Below, piece by piece: positions 1 through 4,924 of a stretch of DNA of 6,122 nt. Source of the DNA: Dehalococcoidia bacterium (GTDB taxonomy: Bacteria > Chloroflexota > Dehalococcoidia > GIF9 > AB-539-J10); the NCBI GenBank assembly GCA_004377135.1, contig SOHS01000082.1, positions 1 to 6,122 on the forward strand. The letters are read 5' to 3'. The stretch's first letter is position 1; each line of letters opens with the position of its first letter. A program made the translations under genes and the position numbers. The notes below the pieces were generated by a model. It ran no database searches. It worked only from the letters and a program-made list of their open reading frames with translations, and was not told where the DNA came from.

Positions 1-261
1 TCCTTATCTTTTGCGAAGCTAATGACAGCCGCGAAGGTGCTGCGGGAAAAGTTCGCTGAAGAGTACGGCGGCTACTTATGCGACGAAGTTCAAACGAAAT
101 TGTTCGGCAGGTGTGTAATGCCCACCTCCCCTGAGGAACTTGAGGCCTTCAGTAAGATGGATCCTGAGAAACTTCAGGTCTTCTATGAAAAATGTGGTTC
201 CGTCACGGAAAACGCTGCCGGATGGACGGTAGCTACAATACTTGAAATGGACGAAAAATGA
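1..261 (+). CDS. C_GCAxxG_C_C family protein, 3' end only (5'-truncated by window edge)
   Basis: The frame is open from the first base of the window to a TGA at 259-261, so this is most likely the C-terminal part of a gene starting upstream; the ATG at 22 is probably internal. The visible protein has a helix with a KF...YGGYLCDEV segment, a further Cys (FGRC), and a C-terminal part with YEKC followed by a small-residue helix (ENAAGWTVATIL). This order resembles the C-terminal half of the C_GCAxxG_C_C family (TIGR01909 type), small cysteine-rich proteins of anaerobes thought to bind a metal or redox cofactor. The GCAxxG motif itself would lie outside the window, so the family call rests on the tail alone. 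The gene ends 41 nt before pncC and may be co-transcribed with it. The function is unknown. Confidence 0.6.
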   Translation, partial: SLSFAKLMTAAKVLREKFAEEYGGYLCDEVQTKLFGRCVMPTSPEELEAFSKMDPEKLQVFYEKCGSVTENAAGWTVATILEMDEK

Positions 262-302
262 CAGGTTTTCAGTGCTAACACCGATTAGATGTAGACAGAA
301 TA

Positions 303-809
303 ATGACAGAACTGGAAGTAGAGATTGCCCGGCTGATAAGGGAATACCGGGCCAAAACCGGGAAGCTGTTGACCATCGGCGCTGTCGAGTCAGCCACCGG
401 CGGCAGGATAGCCGATAGGATAACCAATGTTCCCGGCAGCTCGGACTACTTCAAAGGCTCGGTAATAGCTTACAGCAACGAAGTAAAAATCGCCTTGCTG
501 GGGGTAAAAAAGGCGACCATTGATAATTACGGCGCCGTGAGTGAGCAAACAGCTCTGGAAATGGCTCAAGGTGGCAGGAAGCTCCTGGATGTGGACATAT
601 GCGTCTCCGATACCGGGATTGCCGGCCCCTCAGGTGCTACCCCCGAAAAACCGGTGGGCCTGTTTTACCTGGGCCTGGCAGCCGAAGGCGAAAGCTTGAG
701 TCAGAAGCATGTCTTTCCGGGAAGTCGCGAGGAAAACAAGCGAGATGCTGCCGAAGCCGCGCTAAACATGTTGAAGCAATACTTATTGCGGTGCAGCCAG
801 AGGCTGTAG
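303..809 (+). CDS. pncC: PncC / CinA C-terminal-domain nicotinamide-nucleotide amidohydrolase
   Basis: A 168-residue stand-alone CinA C-terminal domain, the usual length for PncC. The family deamidates nicotinamide mononucleotide to nicotinic acid mononucleotide in the cytoplasm, recycling pyridine nucleotides. Visible signatures are the N-terminal ESATGG motif (residues 29-34, with Ser30 at the family's catalytic Ser position; many members have ESCTGG), TNVPGSSDYFKGSVIAYSNE (41-60), the GAVSEQTA helix start (77-84), the DTGIAGPSGAT loop (103-113), and KPVGLFYLGLA followed by FPGSRE. The N-terminal molybdopterin-binding-like domain of full CinA is absent. The only reasonable start is the ATG at 303: an in-frame TAA lies at 276-278 with no other start between. 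No strong Shine-Dalgarno site precedes it. The stop codon lies inside the inverted-repeat element at 805-857, so the last residues (QRL region) may be element-derived or altered. Confidence 0.93.
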   Translation: MTELEVEIARLIREYRAKTGKLLTIGAVESATGGRIADRITNVPGSSDYFKGSVIAYSNEVKIALLGVKKATIDNYGAVSEQTALEMAQGGRKLLDVDICVSDTGIAGPSGATPEKPVGLFYLGLAAEGESLSQKHVFPGSREENKRDAAEAALNMLKQYLLRCSQRL

Positions 810-857
810 TGCGAGGCTTTAGCCTCGTGCAGCACGACCCTCAAGGGTCGCACTACA
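805..857. repeat. 53-bp nested inverted-repeat element (three-way-junction, REP/MITE-like)
   Basis: The outer arms TGTAGTGC (805-812) and GCACTACA (850-857) are exact reverse complements. Between them sit two perfect 7-bp hairpins: CGAGGCT-tt-AGCCTCG (812-827) and CGACCCT-ca-AGGGTCG (835-850), each sharing one base with an outer arm. CGTGC-a-GCACG (826-836) is an alternative central hairpin. A single strand could therefore fold into a closed stem with two side hairpins. There is no T-run, so it is not a classical intrinsic terminator, although it could attenuate transcription or protect the 3' end of the pncC message. The pncC stop codon (807-809) is within the left arm. It resembles the short palindromic repeats scattered between genes in many bacterial genomes, but only one full copy is seen here. 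Confidence 0.75.
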
Positions 858-867
858 AGATTTAGGT

Positions 868-874
868 AAGGAGG
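868..874 (+). promoter_or_regulatory. Strong ribosome binding site for the DUF4342 gene
   Basis: AAGGAGG, nearly the full anti-Shine-Dalgarno complement, ends 9 nt before the ATG at 884. It fixes the start of the small gene and argues for a bacterial translation system. It begins 10 nt after the inverted-repeat element, so folding of that element could affect access to it. Confidence 0.85.
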
Positions 875-883
875 TTAAGGACA

Positions 884-1159
884 ATGACAACCGAGAAGTT
901 CACTGTAGATGGAAGTCAAGTGGTCGAGAAGGTCAAGGAGCTAATACATCAGGGAAATATCAGAAGAGTCCGTCTAATACATAAGGGGCGTCCCTTGATA
1001 GATATCCCACTGACAGTAGGGGTTCCGGTGGCTGCGGCAGCGGTCCTGGCAGCTCCAGTACTGGCTGCACTGGGAGCAATTGCCGCACTGGTCACAGAAT
1101 GCACTCTCGAGGTGGAGAGGACAGAAGATACCCCGGGAGAAAAGGACAAAAAAGAATAA
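884..1159 (+). CDS. DUF4342 domain small membrane-associated protein
   Basis: A 91-residue protein. An N-terminal part (residues 4-40, EKFTVDGSQVVEKVKELIHQGN, then a basic strand pair RRVRLIHKGRPLIDIP) is followed by an Ala/Val/Leu-rich hydrophobic segment (about 42-70, PLTVGVPVAAAAVLAAP...LAALGAIAALVT), then CTLEVER and a charged tail rich in Asp, Glu and Lys. This order, especially the EKVKELI helix, the IPLTVGV turn, the AALGAIAALVT segment and the terminal C(T)xEVER strand, matches the DUF4342 family. No function is established for that family. The hydrophobic stretch is long enough for one membrane segment or a buried hairpin. The start is set by the AAGGAGG site. The gene is probably read with pncC, or from a promoter hidden near the repeat. 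Confidence 0.8.
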   Translation: MTTEKFTVDGSQVVEKVKELIHQGNIRRVRLIHKGRPLIDIPLTVGVPVAAAAVLAAPVLAALGAIAALVTECTLEVERTEDTPGEKDKKE

Positions 1160-1312
1160 AAGGCTAGTTACTCTTTGTGTAATGATGCGGGTGTTGAAAG
1201 CGCTGCCGATCCGAACGACCTGCACCCTATCCTGAGCCAGAGCCAGCTGTACAAAAAACAAGTCTTAGACGCAGTGAAGGATTTCTTGTCTGGGAAAATT
1301 CTAAATGTTTGA
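1160..1312 (+). pseudogene. Orphan 50-codon open frame after the DUF4342 stop; possible gene remnant
   Basis: Directly after the TAA of the DUF4342 gene the same frame stays open for 50 codons to a TGA at 1310-1312. The product contains ESAADPNDLHPILSQSQLY and KKQVLDAVKDFLSGKI, which reads like the amphipathic C-terminal end of a real soluble protein rather than a random frame. There is no ATG in frame (only a TTG at 1175 and a GTG near 1273) and no ribosome binding site. It could be the tail of a deleted gene, a stop-codon readthrough extension, or chance. I do not recognise the family. Confidence 0.25.
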
Positions 1313-1423
1313 AATCCGACCCTCAAAACAGGGCGAAAGGGTAGTTCTTTTCCCAACTAAGAAAGGAAGGGCATAATATAGATGATGCCCCTGACATTGA
1401 ATGCTGACACGTGAAATTCCAGC
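1313..1423. other. Convergent intergenic stretch with weak hairpin
   Basis: This stretch separates the plus-strand genes from the minus-strand FNT gene, where terminators for both would be expected. The best structure is an imperfect hairpin at 1317-1335 (CGACCCT, loop CAAAAC, AGGGCG, one bulged A). Its left part repeats ten bases of the element at 835-844 (CGACCCTCAA), so it may be a decayed repeat. A second 6-bp stem is GGGCAT (1369-1374) with ATGCCC (1385-1390). Neither is followed by a T-run on either strand. Confidence 0.3.
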
Positions 1424-2467
1424 CTAATCCTCTTCCTCAGTTTCCTCTTCAATAAGGGTCGTTAGATCCCGCGGCAAAGGACGACTACGGGGTGGCCTTC
1501 GGCGAAGAAAGCCATAGAAGCTCGACAAGTTAGCCGCTATCCGTGTTGGGGTAAGCTCCCGGGGGTGAACAAGAAAAATGAGCTGGAAGCCCACCTGAGC
1601 AATCCGAAACAGGCTTCTAAAGGAGAACTGCCGGAGGTACACTGACCAGTAGATACCACCAACTAAAAGGCTCCCACCGATTATATTGCCCAAGGTGACC
1701 GGTAGTAAGTTCTTAACCAAAAAGCCGGCTATAGTCAAGTTGCCCAGCATTATCGGCTGCCCCACCATACTCTGGGCAGCAGCCAGAACATCAGGTTGCC
1801 CCTTTAATGCCAATCCCATAGGGATGAAATACATGTTTGCTACGCTATGTTCAAAACCGGATGCCACGAATGCCGTAATAGGGAAAATGACCGCCAGAAT
1901 CTTATCGATTGTGCTCCGACCACTAAAAGCAAGCCAGATTGCTAGACAGACCAGGACATTACAGAGAATGCCCCTCATAAATGCTTCAAGGAAGCTCATA
2001 TTGACCTTGGCATTCGCGATGAGTAGAGCCTTCCCACCGACCATAGCATCATGGAAACCCCACTGTGCCGTATAATACATAAACAATACCATTACCAGTG
2101 CCCCTGCAAAATTGCCAAGATATACTATGCTCCACCCTTTTAGAAGTTGGCGTGCTCTAACTTTTCCCTCGATAAAACCCATAACCACAAGGGTATTGCC
2201 GGTAAAGAGCTCTGCCCCAGCAATTACTACCAAAATGAGCCCGAGGCAAAAAACAAGCCCACCAATCAGACTGTTCAAACCAAAGGCGAGTCCGCTATCA
2301 TGCACTACCAAGGTATAAAACTCACCACCAAGGGCAATGAAAACACCTGCCAGGATGGCGAGTACAAACATTCTGAAGAAGTCAAGGCCAGACTTCTTTT
2401 CGGCAACTGCGGCAATCTTTTTGGCGATTTCGAGCGGAGAGTAGGCATCTACTCGTAGTTCTTCCAT
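1424..2467 (-). CDS. Formate/nitrite transporter (FNT family) channel with C-terminal extension
   Basis: A 347-residue integral membrane protein with six expected helices and FNT signatures: DAYSPLEIAKKI at the N terminus, AELFTGNTLVVMGF (85-98), and GFEHSVANMYFIPMG (204-218). The last is close to FocA, with His207 and Thr89 at the positions of the E. coli FocA gating His209 and Thr91. NLLPVTLGNIIGGSLLVGG (253-271) is the final helix. The family carries formate, nitrite or hydrosulfide as pentameric channels; FocA/FdhC-like formate transport is most likely here, but substrate cannot be fixed from sequence. Usual length is about 270-290 residues. This one continues for 68 more after YWSVYLRQ, with a basic Pro/Arg stretch (RRRPPRSRPLPRD, 321-333) and an acidic tail (EEETEEED). 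It starts 16 nt after the CNB gene stop, behind AAGGGA 8 nt upstream, so the two are one operon. Confidence 0.93.
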   Translation of the reverse strand: MEELRVDAYSPLEIAKKIAAVAEKKSGLDFFRMFVLAILAGVFIALGGEFYTLVVHDSGLAFGLNSLIGGLVFCLGLILVVIAGAELFTGNTLVVMGFIEGKVRARQLLKGWSIVYLGNFAGALVMVLFMYYTAQWGFHDAMVGGKALLIANAKVNMSFLEAFMRGILCNVLVCLAIWLAFSGRSTIDKILAVIFPITAFVASGFEHSVANMYFIPMGLALKGQPDVLAAAQSMVGQPIMLGNLTIAGFLVKNLLPVTLGNIIGGSLLVGGIYWSVYLRQFSFRSLFRIAQVGFQLIFLVHPRELTPTRIAANLSSFYGFLRRRPPRSRPLPRDLTTLIEEETEEED

Positions 2468-2483
2468 AGCTCAGATCCCTTAA

Positions 2484-2942
2484 CTATTCCCAGAGGACAC
2501 TTGCCACCAACATCAAATCTGTCCTGCGCAGCCGCTCGGCTAATAGTTGAGCCAGATTCCTCATAACTATATAGCCAAGGCGACTATCTTGTTCAAAAAG
2601 CTCATCAAGCCTATCTCTATCAATAGTAATTATCTCGCAGTCTTTCTCACATATAGCAGTCGCAGAACGGCTTCTCTTATCCACCAATGCCAACTCGCCG
2701 AAAATCTGCCCCACGCTCAATCGTTGTATAGTGGCTGTATTGGGTTTGCCTTTTAAACCTAGCTCTATGCACACTTTACCCTTTTTAATGATGTACACCT
2801 CAGCGCCTGAGCTATGCTCAGTAAACACCGCTTCGCCTCCACGATATTTCCTCTCTTCTGAGACCTGTGCAAGGGATTCAAGCTGACGCGGGCTCAGACC
2901 CCGAAATATGTCGACCCTCTCTAAAACTTTTATGCTATCCAT
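2484..2942 (-). CDS. Stand-alone cyclic nucleotide-binding (Crp-type) domain protein
   Basis: A 152-residue soluble protein made of one cNMP-binding beta-roll plus a C-terminal helix. The N-terminal VDIFRGLSPRQLESLAQ helix (10-26) is followed by beta strands with GEAVFTEHSSGAEVYIIKKG (36-55), then the phosphate-binding cassette FGELALVDKRSRSATA (81-96). Glu83 and Arg92 are in place to hold the ribose and cyclic phosphate, so ligand binding is plausible. The long C helix (118-145) ends the protein. There is no helix-turn-helix, so it is not a complete Crp/Fnr regulator and probably acts through protein contact. It is the first gene of an operon with the FNT channel, which suggests it senses a nucleotide and modulates the channel or a related process. 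The start at 2942 has GGGAGG 5 nt upstream. The ligand (cAMP, cGMP or other) is not determined. Confidence 0.92.
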   Translation of the reverse strand: MDSIKVLERVDIFRGLSPRQLESLAQVSEERKYRGGEAVFTEHSSGAEVYIIKKGKVCIELGLKGKPNTATIQRLSVGQIFGELALVDKRSRSATAICEKDCEIITIDRDRLDELFEQDSRLGYIVMRNLAQLLAERLRRTDLMLVASVLWE

Positions 2943-3021
2943 GGCAACCTCCCGAGCAAATGACTTTTGTAATATACCCGCTACTTTGTGAATACCCCCT
3001 ACATCTATGCATCACACTGAC

Positions 3022-3039
3022 AGCTTCTAGAATGAAGCT
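3022..3039. promoter_or_regulatory. 18-bp dyad (possible operator) at the CNB-FNT operon start site
   Basis: AGCTTC (3022-3027), six-base spacer TAGAAT, then GAAGCT (3034-3039) form a perfect 6-bp inverted repeat. It directly abuts the minus-strand -10 box and spans the predicted start of transcription (about 3033). That position is typical of a repressor operator, though as RNA it could also be a small 5' hairpin. Confidence 0.4.
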
Positions 3040-3069
3040 ATTGTAATAATCTTGAATCCTAGCTGTCAA
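3040..3069 (-). promoter_or_regulatory. Sigma-70-like promoter for the CNB-FNT operon
   Basis: Read on the minus strand, a perfect TTGACA -35 box (3069-3064) is separated by 18 nt from TACAAT (3045-3040), one mismatch from the TATAAT consensus. Transcription would begin near 3033, giving a leader of about 90 nt before the CNB gene ATG at 2942. No other pair as good was seen between 2943 and 3385. Confidence 0.65.
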
Positions 3070-3369
3070 TAGGATAATGCTTGTCTTCCTGAAGCCACAT
3101 AGGCAATCCACTTCAAAACTAATTTCCATTGGAGCACTAGCTGGATTTGGTTTTGGCATCTTTAAGCCAGCTTGAATTATTAACGATATTTTGTTGGCGT
3201 TCCAGTATTCAGTATGGCGGAGCTCAAAGTCCTGGCTCGTATTAGTTGTAGCGCTACTCACATCATAAATAACCGGGTTAGCGAAAAAGAGCCAATGTCA
3301 AGGGAGAGAACTGGAAAAAACCAAGCTGAATTGCGCTTCACTTGGTAGAAGAAGGTTGAGCCATTAGGA

Positions 3370-3375
3370 TATAAT
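3370..3375 (+). promoter_or_regulatory. TATAAT -10 box immediately upstream of sepS
   Basis: A perfect TATAAT ends 10 nt before the sepS ATG (3386). Transcription would start about 3381-3383, giving a leader of roughly 3-5 nt. No well-spaced -35 box is present: TTGGTA (3342-3347) is 22 nt away. There is no Shine-Dalgarno site before the ATG, which fits a leaderless or near-leaderless message. The spacing is too close to the gene for an archaeal TATA box, which normally sits about 25 nt before the start site. Confidence 0.5.
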
Positions 3376-3385
3376 TCACAATACG

Positions 3386-4924
3386 ATGAGAACTTTCGAT
3401 TTAGAGGGTATAAAGGCCCATGCAAAAAGCAATTTCACCGATGCCTGGACAGCTACGGCGAAGCTTGTCCCCACCGGCACTGAAATCTCCCTGGCAAAGA
3501 AAGGCAAACCCCATCTTGTACAGGAATTAATTCAAAAATCTCGCCAGATTCTACTGAACCTGGGTTTTGACGAAGTCGAGAATCTCACAATGCTGCCCGA
3601 TAGCGATGTAGTCAAGCAGTATGGGCCGGAAGCTCGAGCTATTCTCGACCGCTCTTTTTACCTGGCTGAACTGCCTCGCCCTGACATAGGGCTGAGCGCG
3701 AGAAGAATAGCTCAACTAAAGAAGATAGCAGAGGCAATTGACATTGAAAAACTGCAGGCCATTTTGAGAAATTATAAAAAAGGGGAAATCGAGGCGGATA
3801 ATCTTATCGAGGAGCTCATTGCTGGACTGGGCATCACCGATTACCAGGCTACGGAGCTCATGGATAAAGTTTTCCCTGAAATGAAAAAACTACAGCCAGT
3901 ACCTTCCGATAAGACCCTGAGAAGTCACATGACGGCTACCTGGTTTCATACCTTGTCAGCACTACAGGACAAAGCCAGCTTTCCAGTCGCTTTGTTCTCC
4001 GTGGGTCCCAGATACCGCAACGAACAGAGAGAAGACGCGCAGCATTTGCGAGTCCACCATTCAGCATCCATCGTGGTCATGGACCCCGAAATGTCTTTAG
4101 ATGCGGGAAGGGCGGTTACCAGGGATATTATGCAGCAATATGGCTTTCCCGACATCAAATTTGAGACCAAGATAGCAACATCCAAGTACTATGCCCCCGG
4201 GCAGGAGCAAGAGGTCTTTATCAAACATAAGGGCGCCTGGCTTGAGATAGCGGACATCGGAATGTATTCGCCTGTGGCCCTGGCCAATTTCGAAATTAAA
4301 TACCCTGTGTTCAACGCAGGATTCGGCATTGAGCGACTGGGGATGCTTATTTATGAAATAGACGACGTGAGGAAGCTGGCATATCCCCAATTTTCTATAA
4401 TAGAATATTCTGACGAGGAGATAGCTAAATCTATTACCTATATAGCCAGCCCTGAGACAACCAGGGGGCAGAAAATAGCCAGGGCAATTCAGGAAACCGC
4501 CCGAAGGCACAAAGACGATATTGCCCCATGTGAGTTTTTAGCCTGGAAAGACAAGTCTATTGAGGTGAAAGTTGTCGAAAAAGAGGCGGGCAAGAGATTA
4601 ATCGGTCCCGCCGGTTTCAATGAGATCTGTGTGGCCGATGGCAGTATTTATAGTGATGTTACGCCTTCGGGCATATACACCGGGATAAACTATATGCATG
4701 CTATAGCCATGGGTGCCGCAGCAGCGATAGAAAGTAGCAACGGTAACTTAACTTATCAGGTGAAGGGAATAAGGCATCTTTCTGACCTTAATCTACAGAT
4801 CCCCGAAGCTATCCGACAACATATTGAAGGACAGAATAAGAAGATAGGGGTCGCTGGCGCTGTATTTGTAACCATAGAGTCACGACCTGTGGGAGGGGAA
4901 AGTGACAAAGCAAGCGAAAAATGA
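3386..4924 (+). CDS. sepS: O-phosphoseryl-tRNA synthetase (SepRS)
   Basis: A 512-residue class II aminoacyl-tRNA synthetase, close to archaeal SepRS (about 535). It ligates O-phosphoserine to tRNA-Cys in methanogens, the first step of tRNA-dependent cysteine synthesis. The N-terminal region (1-40) is followed by the GKPHLVQELIQ helix, GFDEVENLTMLPDSDVVKQY, and the catalytic core. HMTATWF (181-187) is followed by motif 2, GPRYRNEQRED (207-217), then HHSAS (224-228). Thr183, Ser226 and Ser228 have the same spacing as the phosphate-binding Thr188, Ser231 and Ser233 I recall from the A. fulgidus enzyme. Asn310 precedes motif 3, GFGIERLGM (312-320, Arg317). Residues from about 340 form the C-terminal tRNA-binding part. 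The ATG at 3386 gives the expected N terminus but has no Shine-Dalgarno site. It overlaps pscS by 23 nt. An alpha-subunit PheRS is the nearest alternative, but the phosphoserine residues and the neighbour exclude it. Confidence 0.95.
   Translation: MRTFDLEGIKAHAKSNFTDAWTATAKLVPTGTEISLAKKGKPHLVQELIQKSRQILLNLGFDEVENLTMLPDSDVVKQYGPEARAILDRSFYLAELPRPDIGLSARRIAQLKKIAEAIDIEKLQAILRNYKKGEIEADNLIEELIAGLGITDYQATELMDKVFPEMKKLQPVPSDKTLRSHMTATWFHTLSALQDKASFPVALFSVGPRYRNEQREDAQHLRVHHSASIVVMDPEMSLDAGRAVTRDIMQQYGFPDIKFETKIATSKYYAPGQEQEVFIKHKGAWLEIADIGMYSPVALANFEIKYPVFNAGFGIERLGMLIYEIDDVRKLAYPQFSIIEYSDEEIAKSITYIASPETTRGQKIARAIQETARRHKDDIAPCEFLAWKDKSIEVKVVEKEAGKRLIGPAGFNEICVADGSIYSDVTPSGIYTGINYMHAIAMGAAAAIESSNGNLTYQVKGIRHLSDLNLQIPEAIRQHIEGQNKKIGVAGAVFVTIESRPVGGESDKASEK
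4891..4898 (+). promoter_or_regulatory. Ribosome binding site for pscS inside the sepS 3' end
   Basis: The purine run GGGAGGGG contains GGAGG (4892-4896), which ends 5 nt before the GTG at 4902 and decides that start. It lies within the last codons of sepS, so translation of the second gene is likely coupled to the first. Confidence 0.75.

Larger units (their letters stand above)
2943..3385. other. 443-bp divergent intergenic region
   Basis: This region lies between the minus-strand CNB-FNT operon and the plus-strand sepS-pscS operon. It holds the TTGACA/TACAAT promoter and dyad of the former, and the TATAAT box of the latter. It also has two short perfect palindromes: GTAGCGCTAC (3248-3257) and TAACCGGGTTA (3270-3280), possible protein-binding sites. 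The bases are visibly more A+T-rich than the flanking genes. A minus-strand open frame (2935-3261) crosses it, but I judge it non-coding. No tRNA, T-box or riboswitch fold was recognised. Confidence 0.55.

Noticed and set aside
599..865. 88-codon plus-strand open frame inside and past pncC
   Set aside because: It lies in another frame of a clear PncC gene, is Arg/Gly-rich as expected for a shadow frame, and runs through the inverted repeat.
1160..1423. tRNA-Cys gene or T-box in the intergenic regions
   Set aside because: No T-loop GTTCRA consensus with matching acceptor arms was found in this gap, in 2943-3385 or in 6045-6122.
1686..2458. Three plus-strand open frames opposite the FNT gene
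   Set aside because: They are antisense shadows of a well-supported channel gene, with low-complexity composition and no ribosome binding sites.
2935..3261. 108-codon minus-strand open frame starting with GTG, overlapping the CNB gene start
   Set aside because: It contains the promoter and 5' leader of the CNB-FNT operon, has no ribosome binding site, is A+T-rich unlike neighbouring genes, and its product resembles no family I know.
3946..4510. Minus-strand open frames opposite sepS
   Set aside because: They are antisense to the conserved SepRS catalytic core and their products look random.
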